Assembly (NCBI RefSeq): GCF_900142645.1
Contig: NZ_FRBP01000005.1
Location: forward strand, 62,001 to 126,000
DNA length: 64,000 nt
Source: Eubacterium callanderi
Lineage (GTDB): Bacteria; Bacillota; Clostridia; Eubacteriales; Eubacteriaceae
Reading direction: 5' to 3'
A model generated the notes under the pieces. The model was not told where the DNA came from. It saw only the letters and a list, made by a program, of their open reading frames with translations, and ran no database searches. The position numbers and the translations under genes were made by a program. Of this stretch, positions 52,973 to 61,259 are shown one piece after another (within the stretch, counting starts at the first letter, position 1; each line of letters opens with the position of its first letter).

Positions 52973-52999
52973 TTTTTCTAAGGAGAGAAGGTAATTACA

Positions 53000-53776
53000 A
53001 TGGGTTTTGTTAAATATGAACCACAGGGTGCAGTGGCTGTTATCACCATCGACCGTGAAAAGGCTTTAAATGCTTTAAATAGTGAAGTGCTTGAAGATCT
53101 GGACAAGGTTATTGACGGTGTTGATTTAGAGACCATTCGCTGCCTGATTATTACAGGTGCCGGTCAGAAATCTTTTGTTGCCGGTGCGGACATCGGTGAA
53201 ATGAGCAGCCTGACTCAGGCTGAAGGCGAAGCTTTTGGTAAAAAAGGAAACGCTGTTTTCAGAAAGATCGAGACTTTACCAATTCCGGTTATCGCTGCGG
53301 TTAACGGCTTTGCACTTGGCGGCGGCTGCGAATTATCCATGTCCTGCGACATTCGTCTGGCTTCTGAAAATGCAACCTTTGGCCAGCCTGAAGTTGGCCT
53401 TGGCATCACTGCTGGTTTCGGTGGCACTCAGCGTCTTGCACGTCTGATCCCGACCGGTAAAGCAAAGGAAATGCTCTATGCCTGCACCAATATCAAAGCG
53501 GCCGACGCTTTGAGCTGGGGTCTGGTTAATGCTGTCTACCCGGCAGACGAATTAATGCCTGCTGCATTGAAATTGGCTGGTAAAATTGCTAACAACGCTC
53601 CAATTGCTGTCCGTAACACCAAAAAAGCCATCAATGACGGCCTTGAAATGGGTATGGACGACGCAATTGCCTTTGAAGCAAAACAGTTTGGCGGATGTTT
53701 TGAATCCGCTGACCAAAAAGAAGGCATGGCTGCCTTCCTGGAAAAACGTAAACACGAACCTTTCCAAAACAAATAA
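53000..53776 (+). CDS. crt: 3-hydroxybutyryl-CoA dehydratase (crotonase)
   Basis: This 258-residue enoyl-CoA hydratase-family enzyme has oxyanion segment GADIGEM, NGFALGGGCELSMSCDIR with one catalytic Glu, and GQPEVGLGITAGFGGTQRL with the other. It dehydrates 3-hydroxybutyryl-CoA to crotonyl-CoA. It lies 27 bases after thl behind AAGGAGAGAAGG. A strong hairpin follows it. Confidence 0.95.
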   Translation: MGFVKYEPQGAVAVITIDREKALNALNSEVLEDLDKVIDGVDLETIRCLIITGAGQKSFVAGADIGEMSSLTQAEGEAFGKKGNAVFRKIETLPIPVIAAVNGFALGGGCELSMSCDIRLASENATFGQPEVGLGITAGFGGTQRLARLIPTGKAKEMLYACTNIKAADALSWGLVNAVYPADELMPAALKLAGKIANNAPIAVRNTKKAINDGLEMGMDDAIAFEAKQFGGCFESADQKEGMAAFLEKRKHEPFQNK

Positions 53777-53787
53777 ATATGATTTTC

Positions 53788-53830
53788 AACTCAAGGGTAT
53801 TTTTGTATAAAAATACCCTTGAGTTTGGGC
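53788..53830 (+). terminator. Strong hairpin between crt and hbd
   Basis: AACTCAAGGGTATTTTT (53788-53804) and AAAAATACCCTTGAGTT (53809-53825) form a perfect 17-base stem with a 4-base loop, followed by TGGGCTTTT. It may be a partial terminator or an RNA processing/stability site. Confidence 0.75.
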
Positions 53831-53838
53831 TTTTCGCC

Positions 53839-53862
53839 TGTATATACAAATCTGTATATACA
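53839..53862. repeat. Two TGTATATACA palindromes upstream of hbd
   Basis: Copies at 53839-53848 and 53853-53862 sit in a 14-base direct repeat CTGTATATACAAAT / CTGTATATACAAGA. They lie after the hairpin and before the hbd ribosome site, and may mark an internal promoter or operator. Confidence 0.5.
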
Positions 53863-53903
53863 AGAATACAAAAAAGTTTTTAATTTATCTAGGAGGACTT
53901 AAA

Positions 53904-54743
53904 ATGAAAGTTGGCGTTATTGGTGCCGGTACAATGGGATCAGGTATTGCTCAGGTTTTCGCTTCTACCGATGGTTATGAAGTTGTACTTTGCGATATCA
54001 AACAGGAATTTGCCGATGGTGGGAAAGCTAAAATCGAAAAAGCATTAGCAAAACAGGTTGCTAAGGGCCGTATCGATCAGGCTAAAATGGATGCAACCTT
54101 AGCAAAAATCACAACAGGTTTAAGAGATGCTGTTGCGGATTGCGATTTGGTTGTTGAAGCTGTTTTAGAACAGATGGAAATGAAACATGAATTATTCCAG
54201 GCATTACAGGGAATCTGTAAACCAGAATGTATTTTCGCTTCCAATACTTCTTCTTTATCTTTAACCGAAATGTCTCAGGGCGTTGACCGTCCAGTGATTG
54301 GTATGCATTTCTTTAATCCGGTTCCGGCTATGAAACTGGTTGAAGTTATTGCTGGTTACCATACTTCTCAGGAAACCGTTGATACCATCAAAAAGATTGC
54401 AACAGATATCGGCAAAACTCCGGTACAGGTTAACGAAGCTGCAGGTTTTGTTGTAAACAGAATCTTAGTTCCAATGATCAACGAAGGTATCGAAGTTTAT
54501 GCTGCTGGTACTGCTTCCGCTGCGGATATCGACACTGCTATGAAATTAGGCGCAAACCACCCAATGGGACCACTGGCTTTAGGCGACTTAATTGGTCTGG
54601 ACGTTGTTCTGGCAATTATGGAAGTATTACAGGCAGAAACTGGCTCTGACAAATACGCTCCGTCTCCACTGCTTCGCAAAATGGTACGCGCAGGCGTTTT
54701 AGGTATGAAAACAGGAAAAGGATTCTTTGATTACACAAAATAA
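53904..54743 (+). CDS. hbd: 3-hydroxybutyryl-CoA dehydrogenase
   Basis: This 279-residue enzyme has the NAD(P)-binding motif [17 protein letters not shown]. The catalytic His is in [17 protein letters not shown]. The C-terminal domain contains [18 protein letters not shown]. It reduces acetoacetyl-CoA to 3-hydroxybutyryl-CoA. RBS TAGGAGG. It starts a second transcriptional block after the hairpin at 53788. Confidence 0.96.
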   Translation: MKVGVIGAGTMGSGIAQVFASTDGYEVVLCDIKQEFADGGKAKIEKALAKQVAKGRIDQAKMDATLAKITTGLRDAVADCDLVVEAVLEQMEMKHELFQALQGICKPECIFASNTSSLSLTEMSQGVDRPVIGMHFFNPVPAMKLVEVIAGYHTSQETVDTIKKIATDIGKTPVQVNEAAGFVVNRILVPMINEGIEVYAAGTASAADIDTAMKLGANHPMGPLALGDLIGLDVVLAIMEVLQAETGSDKYAPSPLLRKMVRAGVLGMKTGKGFFDYTK

Positions 54744-54776
54744 GCTTGTGTGACAAATATATTTAGGAGGAACAGT

Positions 54777-55916
54777 ATGGACTTCAATCTGAGTAAGGAA
54801 CATCAAATGTTGCGCACACTCTACAGAGAGTTTGCAGAAAATGAAGCAAAACCAATCGCGCAGGAAGTTGACGAAGAAGAACGCTTCCCGCAGGAAACCG
54901 TTGATAAAATGGTCAAAAATGGCTTTATGGGCATTCCATTTGCCAAAGAAGTCGGTGGACAGGGCTGTGATACATTAGCTTATATTTTAGCTGTTGAAGA
55001 GTTATCCCGCGTTTGCGGTACTACCGGCGTTATCCTTTCCGCACACACTTCACTGGGAACAGACCCAATCCGTAAATTCGGTACACCGGAACAAAAAGAA
55101 AAATACTTACCGCGTTTAGCAAGCGGTGAATTATTAGGCGCTTTCGGCTTAACTGAACCAGGCGCTGGTACTGATGCTTCCGGACAGCAGACAAAGGCTG
55201 TTTTAGAAGGCGACCACTATGTATTAAACGGTACGAAAATCTTCATTACCAACGGTGGTAAAGCAGATGTTTATATCATCTTCGCAATGACAGATAAGAG
55301 CAAAGGCACCAAGGGGATCTCTGCATTCATCGTAGAAAAAGATTATCCTGGCTTCTCAATCGGTACAAAAGAAAAGAAAATGGGTATCCGTGGTTCTTCC
55401 ACAACCGAATTAATTTTTGAAGACTGCATCGTTCCAAAAGAAAATCTTCTTGGTAAAGAAGGTAAAGGCTTTGGAATCGCGATGCAGACTCTGGACGGCG
55501 GCCGTATCGGTATCGCTGCTCAGGCTTTAGGTCTGGCTCAGGGCGCTTTCGACGAAACCGTTGCTTACGTTAAAGAAAGAAAACAGTTTGGTCGCTCAAT
55601 TGCTAAATTCCAGAACACACAGTTTAAATTAGCCGATATGTACGCACGTATCGAAGCTGCCCGTAACCTGGTTTACAAAGCAGCTATTGCTAAGGATACT
55701 CAGAAAGTATTCTCTGTAGAAGCAGCAACTGCTAAACTTTTCGCAGCTGAAACTGCTATGGCTGTTACCACAGAATGTGTACAGTTACTTGGTGGTTATG
55801 GCTACACCAGAGACTATCCAGTTGAACGTATGATGCGTGATGCTAAGATTACCGAAATTTATGAAGGAACAAGCGAGGTACAACGTATGGTTATATCTGG
55901 CAACGTTCTGAAATAG
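54777..55916 (+). CDS. bcd: Butyryl-CoA dehydrogenase (short-chain acyl-CoA dehydrogenase)
   Basis: This 379-residue FAD acyl-CoA dehydrogenase starts MDFNLSKEHQMLRTLYREFA. FAD and substrate segments are FGLTEPGAGTDASGQQT, KKMGIRGSSTTELIFEDC and QLLGGYGYTRDYPVERMMRDAKI. The catalytic Glu lies in ITEIYEGTSEVQRM. With EtfAB it can couple crotonyl-CoA reduction to ferredoxin reduction (electron bifurcation), energetically important for acetogens and butyrate producers. ATG 54777 follows AGGAGGAAC; the longer frame from 54750 lacks a ribosome site. Confidence 0.96.
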   Translation: MDFNLSKEHQMLRTLYREFAENEAKPIAQEVDEEERFPQETVDKMVKNGFMGIPFAKEVGGQGCDTLAYILAVEELSRVCGTTGVILSAHTSLGTDPIRKFGTPEQKEKYLPRLASGELLGAFGLTEPGAGTDASGQQTKAVLEGDHYVLNGTKIFITNGGKADVYIIFAMTDKSKGTKGISAFIVEKDYPGFSIGTKEKKMGIRGSSTTELIFEDCIVPKENLLGKEGKGFGIAMQTLDGGRIGIAAQALGLAQGAFDETVAYVKERKQFGRSIAKFQNTQFKLADMYARIEAARNLVYKAAIAKDTQKVFSVEAATAKLFAAETAMAVTTECVQLLGGYGYTRDYPVERMMRDAKITEIYEGTSEVQRMVISGNVLK

Positions 55917-55940
55917 GAAGTTCAAAAGGAGGAAATTTAG

Positions 55941-56723
55941 GTGAATATTGTAGTTTGTGTAAAACAAGTTCCTGATACAAATGAAGTTAAACTTGATCCA
56001 GTAACAGGTACATTAATTAGAGATGGCGTTCCAAGTATTATGAACCCAGATGATAAAGCTGGTCTGGAAGCTGCATTAGAACTGAAAGACGCTACCGGTG
56101 CGCACATTACCGTTGTTTCCATGGGACCACCACAGGCAGACGACGTTCTTCGTGAAGCACTCGCTATGGGCGCTGATGAAGCGATTTTAGTAACCGACAG
56201 AGCTTTCGGCGGCGCCGATACCTGGGCTACTTCTACAACCATTGCAGCTGCGGTTAAAATGTTAGACTATGACCTGATCATCACTGGCCGTCAGGCAATT
56301 GATGGCGATACCGCTCAGGTTGGTCCTCAGATCGCTGAACATCTGAACATTCCAAATGTCAGCTACGCTGAAGACATCAAAGTGGAAGGCGACGCTGTTA
56401 TCGTAAAACGTCAGTACGAAGACAGATACCATACCATTAAAGTACAGATGCCCTGCTTAGTTACCGCTTTAGGCGAAATGAATACACCGCGTTATATGAC
56501 TCCAGGTGGAATCTTTGACGCTTACAGAACAGACGAAGTTAAAGTCTGGACACTGGAAAATATCGAAGTTGACACAAGCAACATCGGTTTAAAGGGTTCT
56601 CCGACACGCGTATTCAAGTCCTTCCCGAAAGCTTTAAAACCGGCCGGAACTGTTGTTCAATTAGATCCACAGGAATCTGCTGATTTCTTACTGGAAAAAT
56701 TGAAAGAAAAATTCATTATTTAA
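55941..56723 (+). CDS. etfB: Electron transfer flavoprotein beta subunit
   Basis: This 260-residue protein begins MNIVVCVKQVPDTNEVKLDP, with LDYDLIITGRQAIDGDTAQVGPQIAEHL as the FAD/AMP-site region. It is the partner of EtfA and of Bcd. The GTG start at 55941 lies behind AAGGAGGAAATTTAG. Confidence 0.96.
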   Translation: MNIVVCVKQVPDTNEVKLDPVTGTLIRDGVPSIMNPDDKAGLEAALELKDATGAHITVVSMGPPQADDVLREALAMGADEAILVTDRAFGGADTWATSTTIAAAVKMLDYDLIITGRQAIDGDTAQVGPQIAEHLNIPNVSYAEDIKVEGDAVIVKRQYEDRYHTIKVQMPCLVTALGEMNTPRYMTPGGIFDAYRTDEVKVWTLENIEVDTSNIGLKGSPTRVFKSFPKALKPAGTVVQLDPQESADFLLEKLKEKFII

Positions 56724-56742
56724 TGGAAAGTGGTGAACATAG

Positions 56743-57753
56743 ATGAGTTTACAAGATTATAAAGGTGTTTTCGTCTTTGTACAGCAGGTAGATAATGTTA
56801 TTACTCCTGTTTCTTTCGAACTGATTGGTAAAGGTAAAGAATTAGCCAATGATTTAGATACAGAAGTAACTGCTGTTGTTTTAGGTTCTAAAATCGATGC
56901 GATGGGCAAAGAATTAGCCCGTCATGGTGCTGACAGAGTGATCATGGTCGATGATCCTGCCTTAGAAGTATATACAACCGAACCGTATGTACATGCATTT
57001 ACTGAAATTATTAACAAATACAAACCAGAAGTAGTTCTGTTTGGTGCTACCGCCATTGGCCGTGATATGGCTCCTCGTGTATCTGCACGTGTTCATACCG
57101 GCTTAACTGCTGACTGTACAAAACTGGAAATCAACCCAGAAGATAAAGGCTTAATGATGACCCGTCCGGCTTTCGGCGGCAACATCATGGCAACTATTCT
57201 GTGTCCGGACCACCGTCCACAGATGTCAACAGTACGTCCTGGCGTTATGCAGAAACTTCCGACAAACGACGCAGCAGAATGTGAAGTGATTAAAGAAGAA
57301 GTTGCTGGCTTGAGTGACCATATGAACGTTGAAGTGATGGAAATTGTTAAAACTGTTGCTGAAAAAATGGATATCCAGGATGCTAAGATCCTCGTATCTG
57401 GCGGCCGTGGTATGGCATCTCCAGAAAACTTCAAATTGCTTGAAGACCTGGCAGACGCTTTAGGTGGAACCATCTCTTCTTCAAGAGCCTGTGTTGACGC
57501 TGGCTGGGTTGAAAAAGACCGTCAGGTTGGCCAGACGGGTAAAACCGTTCGTCCAAACCTGTACATTGCCTGCGGTATCTCCGGCGCAATCCAGCATTTA
57601 GCTGGTATGGAAGAATCTGATGTTATCATCGCAATCAACAAAGACGAAACTGCTCCGATCTTTAACGTAGCAGACTTCGGCGTTGTCGGCGATGTCTTCA
57701 AAATCTTACCACTGTTTACAGAAGCAGTTAAGAAAGAAATGGCAACCAGATAG
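56743..57753 (+). CDS. etfA: Electron transfer flavoprotein alpha subunit
   Basis: This 336-residue protein has the C-terminal FAD-binding domain with ILVSGGRGMASPENF, SSRACVDAGWVEKDRQVGQTG and LYIACGISGAIQHLAGM. There is no N-terminal ferredoxin domain. It ends the butyrate operon; a terminator follows within 25 bases. Codon usage matches the rest of the operon. Confidence 0.96.
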   Translation: MSLQDYKGVFVFVQQVDNVITPVSFELIGKGKELANDLDTEVTAVVLGSKIDAMGKELARHGADRVIMVDDPALEVYTTEPYVHAFTEIINKYKPEVVLFGATAIGRDMAPRVSARVHTGLTADCTKLEINPEDKGLMMTRPAFGGNIMATILCPDHRPQMSTVRPGVMQKLPTNDAAECEVIKEEVAGLSDHMNVEVMEIVKTVAEKMDIQDAKILVSGGRGMASPENFKLLEDLADALGGTISSSRACVDAGWVEKDRQVGQTGKTVRPNLYIACGISGAIQHLAGMEESDVIIAINKDETAPIFNVADFGVVGDVFKILPLFTEAVKKEMATR

Positions 57754-57773
57754 TTTGAAGTTCCTATGAAATT

Positions 57774-57810
57774 AAAAGTCCGAGGCTTGGAAAAAGCCTT
57801 GGGCTTTTTT
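57774..57810 (+). terminator. Terminator of the butyrate operon
   Basis: AAAAGTCCgAGGCTTgga / aaAAGCCTtGGGCTTTTTT gives an imperfect stem with a T run of six. Confidence 0.85.
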
Positions 57811-57811
57811 C

Positions 57812-57962
57812 GGTGGAAGGTGGAAAGTTGAAGGTGGAAGGTTTTGGAGCAAATGTGCGGAGCACATTTGCTTAGACGCGGCCTGCGGCCGTAAACCCAA
57901 TCGCTTGAGCCAGAGGCGAAAGCGTTCATTAACCTTCCACTTTCCACCTTTAATCTTCCACC
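57812..57962. repeat. 151-base palindromic intergenic element
   Basis: The left arm (57812-57843, purine-rich GGTGGAAGGTGG...) and right arm (57931-57962, pyrimidine-rich) are imperfect inverted repeats of about 32 bases with roughly 26 matches. Inside are further hairpins: GCAAATGTGC-ggag-GCACATTTGC-like, GCGGCCTGCGGCC and CGCTT...AAGCG. No ORF is present. It resembles a MITE or REP-type element and shares its architecture with 28324-28406. Confidence 0.65.
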
Positions 57963-58009
57963 TGATAAAAGTGTTTTTTTGCAGACCTCATGCAACATTT
58001 TGTGAGCGG

Positions 58010-58038
58010 TTTACAAATGCCGCGTAAGGGTATACAAT
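58010..58038 (+). promoter_or_regulatory. Promoter of the gamma-carbonic-anhydrase gene
   Basis: TTTACA (58010-58015), a 17-base spacer and TACAAT (58033-58038). Confidence 0.7.
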
Positions 58039-58082
58039 AAAATCATCAGATTGAAAAACACTTTTACAATGTGGAGGATTCG

Positions 58083-58607
58083 ATGTCAGGAAAAAATATT
58101 TTTATTGCAAAGAGTGCCGATGTACTGGGCAAGGTCCGGATCGGCGATTACAGCAGCATCTGGTACCAGGCGGTACTGAGAGGAGATATGGACAGTATTA
58201 CCATTGGTGAGCGCAGCAACGTACAGGATGGCTCCGTGGTGCACGTGGCACCCGGCGGCTACTGTGTAAAGATCGGCGACGGTGTGACCATTGGACATAA
58301 CTGTACCATCCATGGCTGCACCATTGAAAACAACGTTTTAGTCGGCATGGGCTCCACGATTTTAAACGGCGCGGTTATCGGTGAAAATACCATCATCGGC
58401 GCAGGCTCCCTGGTGACTCAGAATAAAGTGATCCCACCGAACTCCCTCGTCATGGGCAGTCCCGCAAAGGTCATCCGTCCCCTGACTGATGCCGAGATCG
58501 AAAGCATCCGTGCCAACGCGCGGGAGTATATGGAATGTATGCGCCTGGAACCAGGAAAAAGCTATTATGAAAACAGCGATGGCATTATTGTTGTCAGACA
58601 GCTCTAA
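58083..58607 (+). CDS. Gamma-class carbonic-anhydrase-like protein
   Basis: This 174-residue left-handed beta-helix protein retains three metal-binding histidines in GSVVHVAPGG, TIGHNCTIHGC and neighbouring turns. QDGSVVHV and NNVLVGMGSTILNGAVI are typical. Many members lack measured anhydrase activity; in an acetogen, CO2/bicarbonate interconversion would be relevant (inference). ATG 58083 follows TGGAGG; the GTG at 58071 overlaps that ribosome site. Confidence 0.9.
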   Translation: MSGKNIFIAKSADVLGKVRIGDYSSIWYQAVLRGDMDSITIGERSNVQDGSVVHVAPGGYCVKIGDGVTIGHNCTIHGCTIENNVLVGMGSTILNGAVIGENTIIGAGSLVTQNKVIPPNSLVMGSPAKVIRPLTDAEIESIRANAREYMECMRLEPGKSYYENSDGIIVVRQL

Positions 58608-58623
58608 AGACATCGGCATACTA

Positions 58624-58660
58624 AAAAAGCACTCAGAATCTTCGTCTGAGTGCTTTTTTT
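58624..58660. terminator. Terminator shared by the carbonic-anhydrase and YbjQ genes
   Basis: AAAAAGCACTCAGA-atcttcg-TCTGAGTGCTTTTTTT; strong in both directions. Confidence 0.92.
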
Positions 58661-58970
58661 ATACAAATTTAACCGCAGTTCCGTAGGCGATAACCTCGGC
58701 AGCTCCCTGCATGATGGCAGAGGAGGCGTAACGGATATTGACCACCGCATCGGCGCCCAGGCCTTCAGCCTCCTGTACCATCCGCTTGGTAGCCAGTGCC
58801 CGTGCGTCATTCATCATTTCGTTGTAGGCCTTGAGCTCGCCGCCCACAATGGTTTTAAAACCCTGGCTGATGTCACGCCCGATGTTTTTGGATTGAATGG
58901 TCGAGCCCTTGACCAGGCCCAGCATTTCAAATTCCTTACCGCTGATATAATCAGTATTTACTAAGATCAT
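58659..58970 (-). CDS. YbjQ family (UPF0145) protein
   Basis: This is about 103 residues. The family pattern VNTDYISGKEFEMLGLVKG, NIGRDISQGFKTIVGGELKAY and GADAVVNIRYASSAI is clear. It forms pentameric rings and has no settled function. The ATG at 58970 follows GGAG by six bases; the GTG at 58982 is too close to its ribosome site. It overlaps the preceding small membrane-protein gene by 20 bases, so the two are translationally coupled. Confidence 0.88.
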   Translation of the reverse strand: MILVNTDYISGKEFEMLGLVKGSTIQSKNIGRDISQGFKTIVGGELKAYNEMMNDARALATKRMVQEAEGLGADAVVNIRYASSAIMQGAAEVIAYGTAVKFV

Positions 58971-59172
58971 CCTCTTCTCCACTCCTTATCTCATCAATTC
59001 TCTGGATTAAAACATGGAGGGAAACGCCGGCCAGCGCCAGTGGCAGGATACTGCACAGGATCTTGACGATCAGAGGGATATCAATCAGAAAACAGACGAT
59101 GATAAAGCCCACGAAATATAAAATCAGCAGCAGTCCAATGACCAAAGGGGCAATGATTTTCTTGACTTTCAT
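58951..59172 (-). CDS. Small two-helix membrane protein
   Basis: This 73-residue protein has two hydrophobic helices (about 8-31 and 34-55) and an acidic C-terminus (EIRSGEEDDLSKY). I do not recognise the family. It overlaps the YbjQ gene, which suggests linked function. Confidence 0.7.
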   Translation of the reverse strand: MKVKKIIAPLVIGLLLILYFVGFIIVCFLIDIPLIVKILCSILPLALAGVSLHVLIQRIDEIRSGEEDDLSKY

Positions 59173-59235
59173 AAACAGGCCGCTCCCTTCCTAAGTTTAT
59201 TCCATTATATCGGATATCTGCCTTCAGGACAAGGG

Positions 59236-60567
59236 TCAGTCGTCATAATCTCCGAAGATATTCCGTTTCCGGCGGTTTTTGAGCTTGAAGAAAGCAAAGA
59301 CACCACCGCCGATCAGCACGATTACAATAGGAACCGCAATAAACAACGGGTTAATGCCCTTATCGGCCGTCTTTAAAAGAATCAGGTAATCCCCCGGAGC
59401 GTTCACATTAAAAGTCGCCACTTTGGTGTCGTTGTGGTAGGTGGTGACCACCGGATCGACACTGTCACTCCCGCTGTTGTACTTGCTGGCAGTGAACTGA
59501 GACTCCGTCTGAAGCTTTGAGGCCTGATCGTCGGTCAGGGCAATGTTGATTTCCAGAGGCTTTTCAAAGGCTGAAAGCGCAGACAGAGCGCCGGTGGATT
59601 TTAAGGTTGAGGCCTCCAGCGTGAAAGGAGTGGTCACAGGCGTCAGCTTGGTTTCTGACAGCTTATAGCTGCTGTTTGAAAGGCTGGGGCCTTTTTTAAG
59701 CCCGAGGACCAGTTTGTCGCCGTCCGTCAGCCTGTTCAGGTCATCGCTCTTTAAAATGGATGGGGATACAATGATGGAATCTCTGTTGATCGGAACATTT
59801 AAAGTCACTTTAGCGGTCTGCATGTTCTTGAGCGCCGGCGCCGGCACATGGATATTGACCTCAGGGTCTGTAAGCCCTTTGGTTTCAATGGCTGGAGCCT
59901 TTAAAACCAGCTTGGTGAGCGCAGAGGAGCCCGCCTGTTGTTTTTCGGTCAGTTTGGCGGTACCGGCTGCGATGGCCGCGTTCAGCGCGTCGTTGTTAAA
60001 TGCGGCCGTCACGGTGTTCTGGTTGGTTGCTGCTGTATAAACATTTGACGGCAGGTTGACGTCAATGGTAGTTTCCTTGACGGTCAGCGTGATGGGGTAA
60101 TCGCCCTCCACCTTTTGAACCTCCTGCACCTGTTCCTCCACAGTGGTCTCTACCGTTGTGGATTCTGTGGGCACATAGTCGTCGCTGTCGTCGTAGGAAT
60201 TACGGTAGGACGGGGTGTAGTCATTATTGTCGTAGCTGTCGTAGTAGCCGTCATCGCCACCGTTACTGTTGTTGTCGCTTGGTTCCGGATCTGGATTTGG
60301 AGCCGGATCAGGCTCCGGATTCGGTGCTGGATTGGGTTCCGGGTCAGGCTGTGGGTCTGGATTCGGGTCCGGATCGGGTTGTGGGTCCGGGTTTGGATCT
60401 GGATTTTCAGTTGGCGGTGTTTCAGTCTCGCCGTTCCCTTCTCCCGGATCATGGGTGCTGGTCATAACAGAAACGGAGCCTGCCTTATAGGCGGAGGCAC
60501 AGGCTGTCTGTACTGTAAAATTAAAGATCAGAGCAAATGTTAAAATTGCTGTCATTAGTTTTTTCAT
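59236..60567 (-). CDS. Membrane-anchored surface protein with an Asn/Pro/Asp-rich region
   Basis: This is about 443 residues from MKKLMTAIL. A signal peptide ends near ACA-SAYK. A Pro/Asp/Asn/Glu repeat (about 50-95, PNPDP/PQPDP/PEPNP units) is followed by a Ser/Asn/Asp/Tyr-rich stretch. A folded beta-rich domain spans about 150-395. The tail is a membrane helix (FIAVPIVIVLIGGGVFAFFK) and basic KNRRKRN, with no LPxTG-like motif, so it is held by the helix alone. I do not recognise the folded domain. The ATG at 60567 follows GGAG by six bases. Confidence 0.8.
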   Translation of the reverse strand: MKKLMTAILTFALIFNFTVQTACASAYKAGSVSVMTSTHDPGEGNGETETPPTENPDPNPDPQPDPDPNPDPQPDPEPNPAPNPEPDPAPNPDPEPSDNNSNGGDDGYYDSYDNNDYTPSYRNSYDDSDDYVPTESTTVETTVEEQVQEVQKVEGDYPITLTVKETTIDVNLPSNVYTAATNQNTVTAAFNNDALNAAIAAGTAKLTEKQQAGSSALTKLVLKAPAIETKGLTDPEVNIHVPAPALKNMQTAKVTLNVPINRDSIIVSPSILKSDDLNRLTDGDKLVLGLKKGPSLSNSSYKLSETKLTPVTTPFTLEASTLKSTGALSALSAFEKPLEINIALTDDQASKLQTESQFTASKYNSGSDSVDPVVTTYHNDTKVATFNVNAPGDYLILLKTADKGINPLFIAVPIVIVLIGGGVFAFFKLKNRRKRNIFGDYDD

Positions 60568-60605
60568 TTTTCTCTCCATTACATAAAAAAATCGTCCCAA
60601 TTAAA

Positions 60606-60642
60606 AATCGAATTGTGATCTTCATTATATCACAATTCGATT
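60606..60642 (-). promoter_or_regulatory. Perfect dyad around the -10 of the anchored surface-protein gene
   Basis: AATCGAATTGTGAT (60606-60619) and ATCACAATTCGATT (60629-60642) are exact 14-base inverted arms. The minus-strand -10 TATAAT lies in the nine-base loop and first arm base, so a bound repressor would block transcription. Confidence 0.65.
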
Positions 60643-60659
60643 AAAAATAGTAAATTCTT

Positions 60660-61148
60660 TTAAGATTCGATGCGGAACTGAGTCAGCGGCCGGAACAGCA
60701 GCATGGAGATGACAATGCCCACAATGGCCTGTAGGGCGTTGAAAGGAATATTGACCAACGGGGAGACAAAGCTGCCGTATAGGATAATTTCCGACACATA
60801 GTAGATCAGGGTCATGATCACTCCGGCGATCACCATCACTGTGATTTCCTTCTGGCGCCCCGGGTTACCGCGCAGAAAATACCCGGTCAAGTAAGCCATC
60901 ACGCCCTTTGCGAGCATGGTAGGAATGATATAAGCCCCAAAGCCCGCGAAGTAATCCGCCGCACCTGCACCGATGGCAGCCGCAATGGTGCCGTAAACAG
61001 GGCCAAGAATAAACCCGCAAAGAAAGACCGCCGCGTCACCCAGATGAATATAGCCATTGGGAATCGGGATCTTTACGACCGAGATCATGATAAAGGTAAC
61101 GGCCATCAACAGCGCCGTATAGCATACTTTTTTGGTTGTGATGTTCAC
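60660..61148 (-). CDS. ECF transporter S component (substrate-specific vitamin uptake subunit)
   Basis: This 162-residue protein has about six hydrophobic helices and the S-component pattern IPNGYIHLGDAAVFLCGFILGP followed by GTIAAAIGAGAADYFAGFGAY. Such proteins bind a vitamin or related molecule and use a shared ECF energy module encoded elsewhere. No riboswitch fits in the 66 bases upstream, so the ligand cannot be inferred. The GTG at 61148 follows GGAGGTTTAAAA; the longer frame is rejected for lack of a ribosome site. Confidence 0.85.
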   Translation of the reverse strand: MNITTKKVCYTALLMAVTFIMISVVKIPIPNGYIHLGDAAVFLCGFILGPVYGTIAAAIGAGAADYFAGFGAYIIPTMLAKGVMAYLTGYFLRGNPGRQKEITVMVIAGVIMTLIYYVSEIILYGSFVSPLVNIPFNALQAIVGIVISMLLFRPLTQFRIES

Positions 61149-61216
61149 TTTTAAACCTCCGAAATCAAATGTTGCACCTATTATAGCACACTGGCAGGGA
61201 ATGAAAAGAACCAAAA

Positions 61217-61246
61217 AGGACCAAAATCGTTCGGATTCTGGTCCCT
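61217..61246 (-). terminator. Terminator of the 61260 hypothetical gene
   Basis: On the minus strand AGGGACCAgAATC-cgaac-GATTtTGGTCCT is followed by TTTTTGG. Confidence 0.8.
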
Positions 61247-61259
61247 ATGGGTACAGTTG

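Noticed and set aside
60120-60540. Gly/Val-rich plus-strand frames (for example at 60269-60490) that look like repeat proteins
   Set aside because: They are the complement of the Asn/Pro/Asp repeat of the minus-strand surface protein.
60614-60634. CRP-type site TGTGA...TCACA
   Set aside because: The spacer is 11 bases rather than 6, and the flanking arms extend the dyad to 14 bases, so it is a different operator.
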